Of a stretch of DNA of 64,000 nt, positions 36,756-45,440 are shown piece by piece. The translations under genes were made by a program, and so were the position numbers. The notes under the pieces were generated by a model. That model was not told where the DNA came from. It saw only the letters and a list, made by a program, of their open reading frames with translations, and did not search any database. The stretch is taken from NCBI GenBank assembly GCA_022616435.1, contig JAKEET010000094.1, forward strand, positions 85,404 through 149,403, read 5' to 3'. This DNA comes from Gemmataceae bacterium. Its GTDB lineage: Bacteria > Planctomycetota > Planctomycetia > Gemmatales > Gemmataceae. Every line of letters starts with the position of its first letter. Within the stretch, counting starts at the first letter, position 1.

Positions 36756-37688
36756 TCAAGCGGCGCTGGTCCGTGCCGACCACCAGTCCGCGTCGCCGTA
36801 GAAATGCTCGGCCAGCGCGCGCGTGCCGGCGCGAACCCGGGCGATCTCGTCGGCCGTCAAGCGCGCCTGCCAGTTCCAGATGTTCGCGGCGCTGTTGCGT
36901 TGGAGCTGGTGGACCTGGCCATCGGCCTCGCACGGGTTGTCGGCGCCGGAATGCCGCTCGATCGCCTGCACGACGTCGTCGGTGAAGTCGAGCCCCAGCC
37001 ACTCGAACAGCCTGGCGAATTCCCGGAGCGGATGCCGCGACACGTCTTCATGCCGGCAAAACAGCCACTCCGGATGCCGTTCCTGGAAGTCGCGAATCAC
37101 GTGATGCAACGCGTTCCAGCCGACAATGGCGTGATCGATGATGTCATCGGGCCGCGCCGCGATCCGCTCGAGATCGCCGGCCAACGGCCTCAACCAATCG
37201 CTCATCACCGCCGGCTGCCGGAGCAGGTCGGCGGCCGGCGTCAACCAGCCAAGGCGCTTGACGCTGCTCGTGAACGCGGCCGGATGTCGAATCAACACGA
37301 TGGGCTGCGCCTGATACTGCTCGGCCAGCCATTCGGCAGACAGGAGCGCGATCGGGTCCTTGACGAGCGGCCGGGCGCCCTGGGCGCGGCGCCGCGCATA
37401 CAAGACGTGGCGGTGAAGGCGGCCCAGCAAGCTCGCGGGATGCTCGGTGCGGCGATCCCACCACGGAAACGACAGCTCGCAATAGGGCCGCAGGTAAGCG
37501 CGAAAGGCCGCCGCCGTCTCGGGCGTGACGCGGTGCCACCATTGCCGCACCGGTACATCGCGGCGCTCGGGGTTGAACGGCTCCGAAAAGTACACGATGC
37601 CCGGAGCGCACGCGATCATGCTCCCGACCCAGGTGGTGCCGGAGCGATGCGAGCCGGTGACCAGGATCGGCCGCGCTGCGCGCACCAT
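36756..37688 (-). CDS. Sulfotransferase (family with PAPS-binding P-loop-like motif)
   Basis: 310 residues. Moves a sulfuryl group from PAPS to a hydroxyl or amine. The 5'-phosphosulfate loop ILVTGSHRSGTTWVGSM is near residues 8-24 and the 3'-phosphate motif VLIRHPAAFTSSVKRLGW near 131-148; a C-terminal ADEIARVRAGTRALAEHFYGD completes the fold. First gene of the minus-strand operon ST, GT4 copy 4, copy 3, copy 2. Neighbourhood of glycosyltransferases suggests a sugar hydroxyl as target, making a sulfated glycan. PAPS-forming genes are not in the window. Confidence 0.88.
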   Translation of the reverse strand: MVRAARPILVTGSHRSGTTWVGSMIACAPGIVYFSEPFNPERRDVPVRQWWHRVTPETAAAFRAYLRPYCELSFPWWDRRTEHPASLLGRLHRHVLYARRRAQGARPLVKDPIALLSAEWLAEQYQAQPIVLIRHPAAFTSSVKRLGWLTPAADLLRQPAVMSDWLRPLAGDLERIAARPDDIIDHAIVGWNALHHVIRDFQERHPEWLFCRHEDVSRHPLREFARLFEWLGLDFTDDVVQAIERHSGADNPCEADGQVHQLQRNSAANIWNWQARLTADEIARVRAGTRALAEHFYGDADWWSARTSAA

Positions 37689-37752
37689 GCATCGGGCCTC
37701 GACGGAATGACGAAGTCTTTGTCCGCGGCGCTGTCCGCGCCGCGGCCTGCCT

Positions 37753-37758
37753 TATAGT
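37753..37758 (+). promoter_or_regulatory. Candidate -10 box of the second sulfotransferase
   Basis: TATAGT 125 bases upstream of ATG 37884, without a clear -35. Low confidence. Confidence 0.3.
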
Positions 37759-37883
37759 CCATGGGTCGTCGTGGGGTCAAGGTCCAACGCCTCCCAGCCT
37801 ACCTTGATTTGCTCGTCCTTTCCGGGTAAAGGCACGGTGCGGCGCATGCGTTCCGCAGCCGTCCGGCTGGAAGGTCGAAACAA

Positions 37884-38747
37884 ATGTTCACAACCAACGT
37901 GAGCGGTATGTGGAAGGATGTGTGCCAACGCCTGCGCTGGCGCACGGCGTCCGCCCGTGTCTTGCCCGATTTCGTCATCCTGGGCGGCATGAAGTGCGGG
38001 ACCACGACGCTCTACGAAACCCTCGTCCAGCATCCGCGGATTGTCCGCGCCCAGCACAAAGAAACCCACTATTTCGACCAGAATTGCGTCCATGGCCTGT
38101 GGTGCTATCGCGCAGTCTTTCCGCTGGCGCCCTACATGCTCGCCCAGAAGCTGATCCGCGGCGGGCCGGTGCTCACCGGCGAAGCCACGCCGTACTATCT
38201 TTTTCATCCGCACGTGCCCGGACGGCTCCACGCCGTGCTGCCGCACGCCAAGCTCATCGTCCTGCTGCGCGATCCGGTGGAGCGAGCCTATTCGCACTAC
38301 CGCCACAATCTGGTTCGCCAGCTGGAGCCGCTCTCGTTTGAACAAGCGCTGGCTGCCGAGGACGAACGCTTGCGCGCCGACCGGCAGCGCATTGAACGCA
38401 ACGAGCCCCTGAGCCGGAATCATCGGAATTTCTCCTATGTGGCCCGCGGCATCTACGCGGATCAGCTCGCCGCCTATTTCGACCTATTCCCGCGAAGCCA
38501 GGCGCTGGTCCTCAAGTCGGAAGACTACTTCGCCAACCCGGCCCAGGTCCTGCCGCGGTTGCTGGAGTTCCTCGGCCTGGGGCACGACCTGCCGGCAACC
38601 ATGACGATGCCCGACTCGGCCCGACCGCGACCGGCGCCGATGCCGGCGGCCGCGCGGCTGCGTGATTTCTTCGCACCCCACAACGAGCGATTGTCCAAGT
38701 GCCTGGGTGTGGATTTCGGGTGGGACCGGCACAAGGCGTGCGCGTGA
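37884..38747 (+). CDS. Sulfotransferase (heparan sulfate/NodH-like domain)
   Basis: 287 residues. DFVILGGMKCGTTTLYETLVQHP near residue 29 is the PAPS 5' loop of the heparan-sulfate-type group (GMKCGTTTL), and KLIVLLRDPVERAYSHYRHN near 120 the 3' motif. GEATPYYLF and YVARGIYADQLAAYFDLFP are further family blocks. It differs in type from the sulfotransferase at 36756, so two acceptors or positions are likely. GGAAGG lies upstream of the ATG. The GT2 gene follows after 41 bases on the same strand. Confidence 0.9.
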   Translation: MFTTNVSGMWKDVCQRLRWRTASARVLPDFVILGGMKCGTTTLYETLVQHPRIVRAQHKETHYFDQNCVHGLWCYRAVFPLAPYMLAQKLIRGGPVLTGEATPYYLFHPHVPGRLHAVLPHAKLIVLLRDPVERAYSHYRHNLVRQLEPLSFEQALAAEDERLRADRQRIERNEPLSRNHRNFSYVARGIYADQLAAYFDLFPRSQALVLKSEDYFANPAQVLPRLLEFLGLGHDLPATMTMPDSARPRPAPMPAAARLRDFFAPHNERLSKCLGVDFGWDRHKACA

Positions 38748-38788
38748 CGCGCCGAGGCGCGCCGTTTGACCCGCTGGAGGAGCTTCAA

Positions 38789-39922
38789 ATGCACGAAACG
38801 GCGGAAGCCGCGACACCTGTCACCGAGCACACAAGGAAAGAACCGAGTCCATCCATGAACATGACCGCGAACCGCCAGAACCACGTTCACGATGAGCCCG
38901 CCGCGCTGCGCGCGGAGGTGCGGCGTTATGCCGAGCAGATCGCCGACCTGACCCGGCAATTGCACGAGGCGCGCACGGAAATCAGCACGATCCGTCATGG
39001 CCTCTGGGAGCTGCGGTCCATGACGTTCCGCTATCGCTGGCGGAAGTTCACGTCGCACCGGTTGACGGCACTGCCGCACTACCCGCCGCGCCCGATCAAC
39101 ATCCCCAAGCATTACACGCGCCTGCCCAACCTGGCCCAGCCGCCGGCCATCGCCATGGTCACGCCCTCCTTCCAGCAGGGCCATTTCCTGGAACGCACGT
39201 TGAAGAGCGTCCTTGACCAGGAATACCCGCGCCTGGAATACGCCGTCCAGGACGGCGGCTCCCAGGATGACACGGCCGGCGTGCTCGGCCGCTACCAGCA
39301 TCAGCTTCGCCACTGGGCGTCGCATCCGGATCGCGGCCAGGCCCATGCCATCAACCTCGGCTTCCAGCACGTCCAGGGCGAGATCATGGCCTACCTCAAT
39401 TCCGACGACTTGCTCTTGCCCGGCGCGCTGCATTACGTGGCCGACTACTTCCAGCGGCGCCCGAACGTGGACGTCATCTACGGCCATCGCGTCATGATCG
39501 ACGAGCACGACGCCGAGGTGGGCCGCTGGATCCTGCCGCGGCACGACAACGCCATCCTGGGCTGGGTCGATTTCGTGCCGCAGGAGACCTTGTTCTGGCG
39601 GCGGCGCATCTGGGACAAGGTCGGCGGCGCCATGGACGAGAGCTTCCAGTTCGCGCTCGATTGGGACCTGCTGCTCCGCTTCCGCGACGCCGGCGCCAAG
39701 ATCGTCCGCGTGCCGCGGTTCTTGGGCGCCTTCCGCCTGCACGGCGCCCAGAAAACCTCGACCCAGATCGCCACCCGCGGCGAGGAAGAGATTCAAAAGC
39801 TCCGTGAGCGCTGCTTCGGCCGGCCCGTGTTCCGCAGCGAAGTCGGCCCGGCGATCCAATCGTACATCCGCAGACATGTCCTCTACCGTCACCTCTACCG
39901 CTTCGGGCTGCTGCGGTACTAA
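38789..39922 (+). CDS. GT2 family glycosyltransferase
   Basis: 377 residues. A short coiled-coil region (ALRAEVRRYAEQIADLTRQLHEARTEIS, about 35-65) precedes a GT-A domain from about residue 115: AIAMVTPSFQQGHFLERTL, VQDGGSQDDTAGVL and the metal-binding AYLNSDDLLLPGALHY, then FVPQETLFWRRRIWDKVGGAMDES and FALDWDLLLRF with the catalytic-loop Asp. The complete motifs suggest an active inverting enzyme. GGAGGAG precedes ATG 38789 well. Likely co-transcribed with the preceding sulfotransferase; a long inverted repeat (39933-40009) follows its stop and may end the transcript. Confidence 0.9.
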   Translation: MHETAEAATPVTEHTRKEPSPSMNMTANRQNHVHDEPAALRAEVRRYAEQIADLTRQLHEARTEISTIRHGLWELRSMTFRYRWRKFTSHRLTALPHYPPRPINIPKHYTRLPNLAQPPAIAMVTPSFQQGHFLERTLKSVLDQEYPRLEYAVQDGGSQDDTAGVLGRYQHQLRHWASHPDRGQAHAINLGFQHVQGEIMAYLNSDDLLLPGALHYVADYFQRRPNVDVIYGHRVMIDEHDAEVGRWILPRHDNAILGWVDFVPQETLFWRRRIWDKVGGAMDESFQFALDWDLLLRFRDAGAKIVRVPRFLGAFRLHGAQKTSTQIATRGEEEIQKLRERCFGRPVFRSEVGPAIQSYIRRHVLYRHLYRFGLLRY

Positions 39923-39932
39923 AGAAAGCACC

Positions 39933-40009
39933 ATCACGAAACTCGAGAGGACGAAAACACGAAAGCAGAATGGCCTGTTCGTGTTTTCGTCCTTTCGTGT
40001 TTTCGTGAT
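39933..40009. repeat. Long hairpin of the TCACGAAA family
   Basis: Arms 39933-39963 and 39978-40009 are complementary along their whole length apart from one single-base gap and two mismatches, with a 14-base loop. It starts 11 bases after the GT2 stop. Same family as 9931-10023. Confidence 0.8.
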
Positions 40010-40056
40010 TGATTCCTAGAATGACCCTTTCCGTGCTTTCGTACGGGGCTCGCGCC

Positions 40057-43000
40057 ATGCCGTTTGACAAGGTCGATACGCAAGTCGATTTTCCCGCCCT
40101 GGAACGGATCATCCTCGCTTTCTGGGACCGCACGCAGGCGTTTGACAGGCTGCGCGACATCAATCGCGGCAAACCGGCATGGTCGTTCCTCGACGGGCCG
40201 ATCACCGCCAACAACCCGATGGGCGTCCACCACGCCTGGGGCCGCACCTACAAGGATGTCTATCAGCGCTACTTCGCCATGACCCGGCACGAACAGCGCT
40301 GTCAGAACGGCTTCGATTGCCAGGGGTTGTGGGTCGAGGTGGAGGTCGAGAAAGAGTTGAACCTGAAATCGAAGCGCGACATCGAAGAGCTGGTGCCGGG
40401 CGACCGGTTCGCGTCGATCGACAGGTTCGTGAACCTGTGCAAGGAGCGCGTCAACAGGTTCGCCCGCCGCCAGACCGAGCAATCGATCCGCCTGGGCTAC
40501 TGGATGGACTGGGACCGCACCGATGAGGATTGGGCCAGGCCGCCGGACGAGCGCAAGTCGTACTTCACGATGTCGGAGGAGAACAACTACACGATCTGGA
40601 GCTTCCTCAAGAAGTGCTTCAACCGCGGCCTGGTGTATCGCGGCTATGACGCCATGCCCTGGTGCGCCCGCTGCGGCGTGGGCCTGTCGCAGATGGAGAT
40701 GCACGAGGGCTACCAGTTGGTGGCGCATCGCTCCGTGTTTGTGAAGTTCCCGCTTCGTTCCGCCGCTTGCGGCTTAGCGTCGGAGACTGGCGCCGCGAGC
40801 GCTAAGCCGCAAGCGGCGGAGAATCTGCTGATCTGGACCACCACTCCCTGGACCCTCACCAGCAACATCGCCGCCGCGGTGAATCCGAACCTGACCTACC
40901 TCAAGGTGAAGCACAAGGACGAGATCTATTACCTGGCCAAGGGCGCCTTCACCACGCAGCGGCTGGAAGAGCAATTCAAACGCAAGGAATGGATCGACGG
41001 CGTGCCGAAGCTCAAGACGATCGAGCAGATCTTCAAGGAGAAAGGCGGCTACGAGATCGTCGGTGAAGTCCCGGGGTCCGCCCTGGTCGGCCTGACCTAC
41101 GATGGACCGTTCGACGAGTTTGCGGCCCAGCAGCATCCCGCCGGCTATCCCGCGGAGATCGCCGACGTGGTCCTCAAGCAGAAATGGGGGCCAAGCAAGT
41201 CTGGCAGCGAAATCCATTGCGTCGTCGCCTGGGATGCCGTCGGCGAAGTCGAAGGCTCCGGCATCGTGCACATCGCCCCCGGTTGCGGCAAGGAAGACTT
41301 CCTGCTCGGCAAGGAACAGGGCCTCGTCCCCATCGCGCCGCTCGACGACTTCGGCGTCTTCCTTCCCGGCTTCGGCGAGCTGACCGGCAAGTCGGCCCTC
41401 GACAGCGCCACCACCGACTGGATCATCAGCAACCTCCAGCACAAAGGCCGGTTGCTCGCCGTCGAAAAGTATCCGCACAGCTACCCGCACTGCTGGCGCT
41501 GCAAGACCGAGCTGCTCTTCCGGCTGGTCGATGAGTGGTACATCGACATGAAGTGGCGCGACGAGATCATGCGCGTCACCGAGCAGGTCACGTTCCTCCC
41601 CGAATCGATCAACGGCAAGGCCCGCGAGCTGGACTGGCTCAAGAACATGGGCGACTGGATGATCTCGAAGAAACGCTTCTGGGGCCTCGCCTTGCCGATC
41701 TGGGTCGATGAAGCGACCGGCGACTTCGAGGTGATCGGTTCGCGCGCCGAGCTGAAGGCACGCGCGGTCGAAGGCTGGGACAGGTTCGAGGGCCACAGTC
41801 CGCATCGGCCGTGGATCGATCTGATCAAGATCCGCAATCCGAAGACCGGCAACCTGATGACCCGCATCCCCGACGTCGGCAATCCCTGGCTCGACGCCGG
41901 CATCGTGCCGTATTCGACGATGAAGTACAACACGGACCGCCGGTCCTGGGAGCAATGGTTTCCCGCCGACTTCATCACCGAGAGCTTCCCCGGTCAGTTC
42001 CGCAACTGGTTCTACGCCATCCTGGCCATGAGCACGATGATGGAGGGCAAGGCGCCGATGAAGGTCCTGCTCGGCCACGGCATGGTGCGTGACCAAACGG
42101 GGGACGAGATGCACAAGTCGAAGGGCAACGCGATTCCCTTCGACGGCGCCGTCGACGGCGGTTACCGCCTCTTCCACGAGCGCGATCCAAAGATGAAGCT
42201 GGAAGCCCAGGCGCATCGCGATTTGCCGGAGGGCTGGCTCGACGACTCGCTCAAGGAGGAGACGATCATCCTCGAGAATCGCCCGGTTCTCGTGGTGTCG
42301 GCCGGCTATCCGCCGATGGGCGCCGACGAGATTCGCTGGCTGTATTGCCGGCACAATCCGGCGCTCAACATCAACTTCGGCCCCGAACCGGCCGAGGAGC
42401 TGCGCAGCCGGTTCCTGCTCAAGCTGTGGAATACGTACGCCTTCTTCTGCAACTACGCGCGGCTGGACGGGTTCGATCCCGCCAAGCCGCAAGCGGCGGT
42501 CGGGGATCGCCCGGACATCGATCGCTGGATTCTGTCCGATCTGCAGCTCTTGATCCAGACGGCGCACGCGGCGTTTCAACGGTTCGACGTGCAGGCGTTT
42601 TGCCTGAAGGCGGAAGAGTTCATCGACGACAAGCTGTCGAACTGGTACGTCCGCCGCAATCGTCGCCGGTTCTGGAAGAGCGAGCAGGGGGCCGACAAGC
42701 AGGCGGCGTACGAGACCTTGTACACGGTGCTGGTGACGCTGACGAAGCTGATCGCGCCGGTGACGCCGTTCCTGGCGGAGGCGATGTACCAGAACCTGAC
42801 CGCGGCGAACGCCAAGCCGCAAGCGGCGGCATCCGTCCACCACTGTGACTACCCGACGGTTGATGAGTCTCTGATCGATGCGGAGCTTTCGCAAGACATG
42901 GACGCCTTGCTGCGGTTGGTCTCGCTCGGCTCCGCGGCTCGCAACTCCGTGAAGATCAAGGTCCGCCAACCGCTCGCCGAGATGATCGTCTGGTCCGACG

Positions 43001-43656
43001 ACGAACGGGTCCGGCGCGCTGTCGAACGATTCAACGACCAGCTGTGCGACGAGCTGAACATCAAGAAGGCGACGGCGCAATACGATCCGGAGCAGTGGCC
43101 GCCGCTGACCTGGGAGTTGTTGCCGAACATGAAGGCCCTCGGCCCGAAGCTCGGTCCTCGGTTGCAGGAGGTTCAGAAGGCCCTTGCCGAGCTGAATCGC
43201 GATCGGGCCAAGTCGGTCCAAGCCGCCGTCAAGCTCAAGACCGGCGCGGCGTTCGAGCTGGATTGCCCGGGCGGCGCCGTCCTCCTGGAACCGGGCGACA
43301 TCGTGCTGAAGGAACGCGCTCCCGAGGGATGGGCCGGCGTCAGCGATCGCGACGTCCAGGTCCTGGTCGATACGCGGATCACGCCAGCGCTCAAGCATGA
43401 GGGCATGGCCCGGGAGGTAATTCGTCATGTGCAGAATTGCCGCAAAGAGGCCAAGCTGCAGATGGAAGACCGCATCGTGGTCTATCTGCACACCGACGAC
43501 GCGGAACTTGCCCAAGCAATCGCCCTGCACCGCGATTCCATCGGCAGCGAAACACTGGCGGCCCAATGGTCCGGTGCGCCGCTCAGCGACGGCGCTTATC
43601 GGGCACAGGTGAAGGTGGACGGCAAGGCGCTGACGATTGAGTTGCGGAAGGTGTGA
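40057..43656 (+). CDS. ileS: Isoleucyl-tRNA synthetase with in-frame palindromic insertions
   Basis: 1199 residues. Charges tRNA-Ile with isoleucine. The class I signature corresponding to HIGH is PMGVHHAWGRTYKD near residue 52; the KMSKS counterpart is MHKSKGNAI near 686; the editing domain starts at LLIWTTTPWTL near 258. Length and layout resemble the eukaryote-like type II IleRS. Three copies of the repeat word AAGCCGCAAGCGGC are inside the frame, each read as AKPQAA: near residue 250, as part of a 60-base inverted pair (40760-40819), near 809 and near 918. All sit between domains. ATG 40057 is preferred by family start; ATG 40021 is also in frame. The gene should be essential, so the inserts must be tolerated. 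Confidence 0.95.
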   Translation: MPFDKVDTQVDFPALERIILAFWDRTQAFDRLRDINRGKPAWSFLDGPITANNPMGVHHAWGRTYKDVYQRYFAMTRHEQRCQNGFDCQGLWVEVEVEKELNLKSKRDIEELVPGDRFASIDRFVNLCKERVNRFARRQTEQSIRLGYWMDWDRTDEDWARPPDERKSYFTMSEENNYTIWSFLKKCFNRGLVYRGYDAMPWCARCGVGLSQMEMHEGYQLVAHRSVFVKFPLRSAACGLASETGAASAKPQAAENLLIWTTTPWTLTSNIAAAVNPNLTYLKVKHKDEIYYLAKGAFTTQRLEEQFKRKEWIDGVPKLKTIEQIFKEKGGYEIVGEVPGSALVGLTYDGPFDEFAAQQHPAGYPAEIADVVLKQKWGPSKSGSEIHCVVAWDAVGEVEGSGIVHIAPGCGKEDFLLGKEQGLVPIAPLDDFGVFLPGFGELTGKSALDSATTDWIISNLQHKGRLLAVEKYPHSYPHCWRCKTELLFRLVDEWYIDMKWRDEIMRVTEQVTFLPESINGKARELDWLKNMGDWMISKKRFWGLALPIWVDEATGDFEVIGSRAELKARAVEGWDRFEGHSPHRPWIDLIKIRNPKTGNLMTRIPDVGNPWLDAGIVPYSTMKYNTDRRSWEQWFPADFITESFPGQFRNWFYAILAMSTMMEGKAPMKVLLGHGMVRDQTGDEMHKSKGNAIPFDGAVDGGYRLFHERDPKMKLEAQAHRDLPEGWLDDSLKEETIILENRPVLVVSAGYPPMGADEIRWLYCRHNPALNINFGPEPAEELRSRFLLKLWNTYAFFCNYARLDGFDPAKPQAAVGDRPDIDRWILSDLQLLIQTAHAAFQRFDVQAFCLKAEEFIDDKLSNWYVRRNRRRFWKSEQGADKQAAYETLYTVLVTLTKLIAPVTPFLAEAMYQNLTAANAKPQAAASVHHCDYPTVDESLIDAELSQDMDALLRLVSLGSAARNSVKIKVRQPLAEMIVWSDDERVRRAVERFNDQLCDELNIKKATAQYDPEQWPPLTWELLPNMKALGPKLGPRLQEVQKALAELNRDRAKSVQAAVKLKTGAAFELDCPGGAVLLEPGDIVLKERAPEGWAGVSDRDVQVLVDTRITPALKHEGMAREVIRHVQNCRKEAKLQMEDRIVVYLHTDDAELAQAIALHRDSIGSETLAAQWSGAPLSDGAYRAQVKVDGKALTIELRKV
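40760..40819. repeat. Inverted pair of the GCCGCTTGCGGC repeat inside ileS
   Basis: Perfect 20-base arms 40760-40779 and 40800-40819 around a 20-base loop, total 60 bases, in frame with ileS. It encodes about SAACGLASETGAASAKPQAA between the catalytic fold and the editing domain. Confidence 0.9.
42481..42499. repeat. Single-arm copy of the AAGCCGCAAGCGGC repeat in ileS
   Basis: GCCAAGCCGCAAGCGGCGG, read AKPQAA within FDPAKPQAAVGDRPD. Confidence 0.8.
42808..42829. repeat. Single-arm copy of the AAGCCGCAAGCGGC repeat in ileS
   Basis: The 22 bases contain the common 14-base core at 42814-42827, read AKPQAA within TAANAKPQAAASVHH. Confidence 0.8.
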
Positions 43657-43725
43657 TTCGGTGCGTGGTTGCGAGCTTGATTCTGGCTGGATACCATTAA
43701 AGACAACAGCGCGAAGGACTCGAAC

Positions 43726-44442
43726 ATGCCGCTTCACGATTGGACCGATCGAGCCGGTTGGGACGGCGTCCACCACCTGTGGATTGGGGACTTGCTTGAT
43801 TGGATTCAGCCGCGCTTGCCCGAGGGCTATCGAGCGTACATCGGTACAGCGCCGACGCTGGCAGTAGGTGCTCCAACAGAGCGCCCCGACGTTGGCGTTC
43901 GGCTTTGGCCCCAAGATGCGCCAGGTTCAGCGCCCCCCAACGGCGCCGACCAGTCCGGGGAACCGATGGACGAGCCCGACGAAGAGATCGCCGTCGCCGT
44001 TGCCGCGCTTGATGTGACCACTGCTCTTTTCGTCGAGTCGAAGGGAAATCTGGTGGCGGCCATCGAGTTGATCTTGCCAAGAAACAAAGACCGATATGCG
44101 GCGCAGACATCCTATCTCAGTCGTTACCTTGGTTATCTGTTCCAGGGAGTCCATCTGCTGCTCATCGACGTACATCGCCGCCCCCTCAACTTCTCATTTG
44201 CCGACCGCATCAACCAGGAATTGGGACTCGAACGACCAAGTTGCCCGGCGCCTTTCGCCGTTTCGTATCGCGTTGGTGAGCCGGCCGCAAGCGGTGGCCG
44301 GCTATTGGCCTTCTGGCGTCGACCCCTTGTTGTCAATCACGCGCTGCCGCAGTTGCCGCTTGCACTGAGCGTGCACGCCTCCGTGACCGTTGATTTGGAG
44401 TCTACGTATCAGCGCGCGGCCAAGCGCGCCTATCTGGCGTGA
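43726..44442 (+). CDS. DUF4058 family protein
   Basis: 238 residues, soluble. MPLHDWTDRAGWDGVHHLWIGDLLDWIQPRLPEGYRAYIG is the DUF4058 N-terminal hallmark; the rest (VESKGNLVAAIELILPRNKD, YLFQGVHLLLIDVHRRPLNF, the terminal LESTYQRAAKRAYLA) also fits. Function of the family is unknown; it is common in planctomycetes and cyanobacteria. A GC-rich palindrome (44279-44303) is embedded in frame and read EPAASGGRL. AAGGA precedes the ATG. It follows ileS by 69 bases on the same strand. Confidence 0.85.
   Translation: MPLHDWTDRAGWDGVHHLWIGDLLDWIQPRLPEGYRAYIGTAPTLAVGAPTERPDVGVRLWPQDAPGSAPPNGADQSGEPMDEPDEEIAVAVAALDVTTALFVESKGNLVAAIELILPRNKDRYAAQTSYLSRYLGYLFQGVHLLLIDVHRRPLNFSFADRINQELGLERPSCPAPFAVSYRVGEPAASGGRLLAFWRRPLVVNHALPQLPLALSVHASVTVDLESTYQRAAKRAYLA
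44279..44303. repeat. In-frame palindrome inside the DUF4058 gene
   Basis: AGCCGGCC (44279-44286), loop GCAAGCGGT, GGCCGGCT (44296-44303). It includes the CCGCAAGCGG core seen in the ileS repeats. Confidence 0.5.
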
Positions 44443-44509
44443 GCCGCCGTGCATCCATCAAGTCCGTTCCCATCGACAACCCTCGCCCGCCCTGCTAGCC
44501 TATCCGCCT

Positions 44510-45439
44510 ATGACCGCTCCCCAACCGGCGCCAGACGGCGCCGCCGCCCACGGCCGCCTCTGCATCATCCTGGCCGCGCTCCTCTGGAGCACCAGCGGCG
44601 CCTTCACCAAAGTCCTCACGCAGCCCACCATCATCGGCGCCTATCCGCCGCCCGTCGATTCCCTGGAGTGGGACGGCAAGCAGTATCCCATCCAGCTCGC
44701 CGCCTATCGGGCCTTGTTCGCCGGCCTGGTCCTGGCGGCCACCGTCCGGCCGCGGGACATCGCCTTTCGGCCGCTGATGATCGGCATGGCCGTGTGCTTT
44801 GCCCTCATGAACATCACGTTCATCTCGGCGCAGGCCTTGGGCACGGCGGCCAACGCCATCCTGCTGCAATACTCGGCGCCGTTGTGGATGTACCTGGCCG
44901 CGGTGTTCTGGCTTGGTGAGCGGGCCGACCGCAAGAGCACCGTCACGCTGGTGCTGGGCTTGCTGGGCATCGCCGTCATCATCGTCGGCGGCTGGGAGGA
45001 AGACGAGCTCTTGATCATCGGCATCGGCCTGGCGAGCGGGTTGACCTATGCCGGCGTGCTGATCTGCTTGCGAATCCTGCGGTCCATGTCGGCGGGCTGG
45101 CTGACGGCGTGGAACCATCTGCTGGGCGGGCTGGCGCTGGCGCCCTTGCTCGTGACGCTGCGGCCGCCGACGCCGTGGCAATTCGTCATCCTGTTCTTGT
45201 TCGGGGCGGTGCAGATGGGCCTGGCATATTGGCTGGTGACGCGCGGCCTGCAAACCGTCAGCCCGCAGGAGGCCGGGGCGTTGACGCTGCTGGAGCCGTT
45301 GCTCAATCCCGTGTGGGCGTACCTGGTGGCGGGCGAGGCGCCGCATGCGTGGACGCTGGTCGGCGGCGCGATCATCCTGGGTGCATTAGCGTGGCGGTAT
45401 TGGCCAGGCGCCTGGTCGCCGGCCCGTTCCGGCGGGTGA
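44510..45439 (+). CDS. DMT superfamily (EamA) transporter
   Basis: 309 residues with about ten hydrophobic segments, e.g. LCIILAALLWSTSGAF, LFAGLVLAATV, LMIGMAVCFALMNITFISA, VTLVLGLLGIAVIIVGG, FVILFLFGAVQMGLAYWLV and TLVGGAIILGALAW. Two EamA halves are recognisable, the first with ILLQYSAPLWMYLAAVFWLGERA, the second with ALTLLEPLLNPVWAYLVAGEAP. It is an inner-membrane drug/metabolite exporter; substrate unknown. The stop is one base from the stop of the convergent PIG-L gene. Confidence 0.9.
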   Translation: MTAPQPAPDGAAAHGRLCIILAALLWSTSGAFTKVLTQPTIIGAYPPPVDSLEWDGKQYPIQLAAYRALFAGLVLAATVRPRDIAFRPLMIGMAVCFALMNITFISAQALGTAANAILLQYSAPLWMYLAAVFWLGERADRKSTVTLVLGLLGIAVIIVGGWEEDELLIIGIGLASGLTYAGVLICLRILRSMSAGWLTAWNHLLGGLALAPLLVTLRPPTPWQFVILFLFGAVQMGLAYWLVTRGLQTVSPQEAGALTLLEPLLNPVWAYLVAGEAPHAWTLVGGAIILGALAWRYWPGAWSPARSGG

Positions 45440-45440
45440 G

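Noticed and set aside
40774..43914. A minus-strand open frame of over 1000 codons opposite ileS
   Set aside because: Shadow of ileS, with no protein family features.
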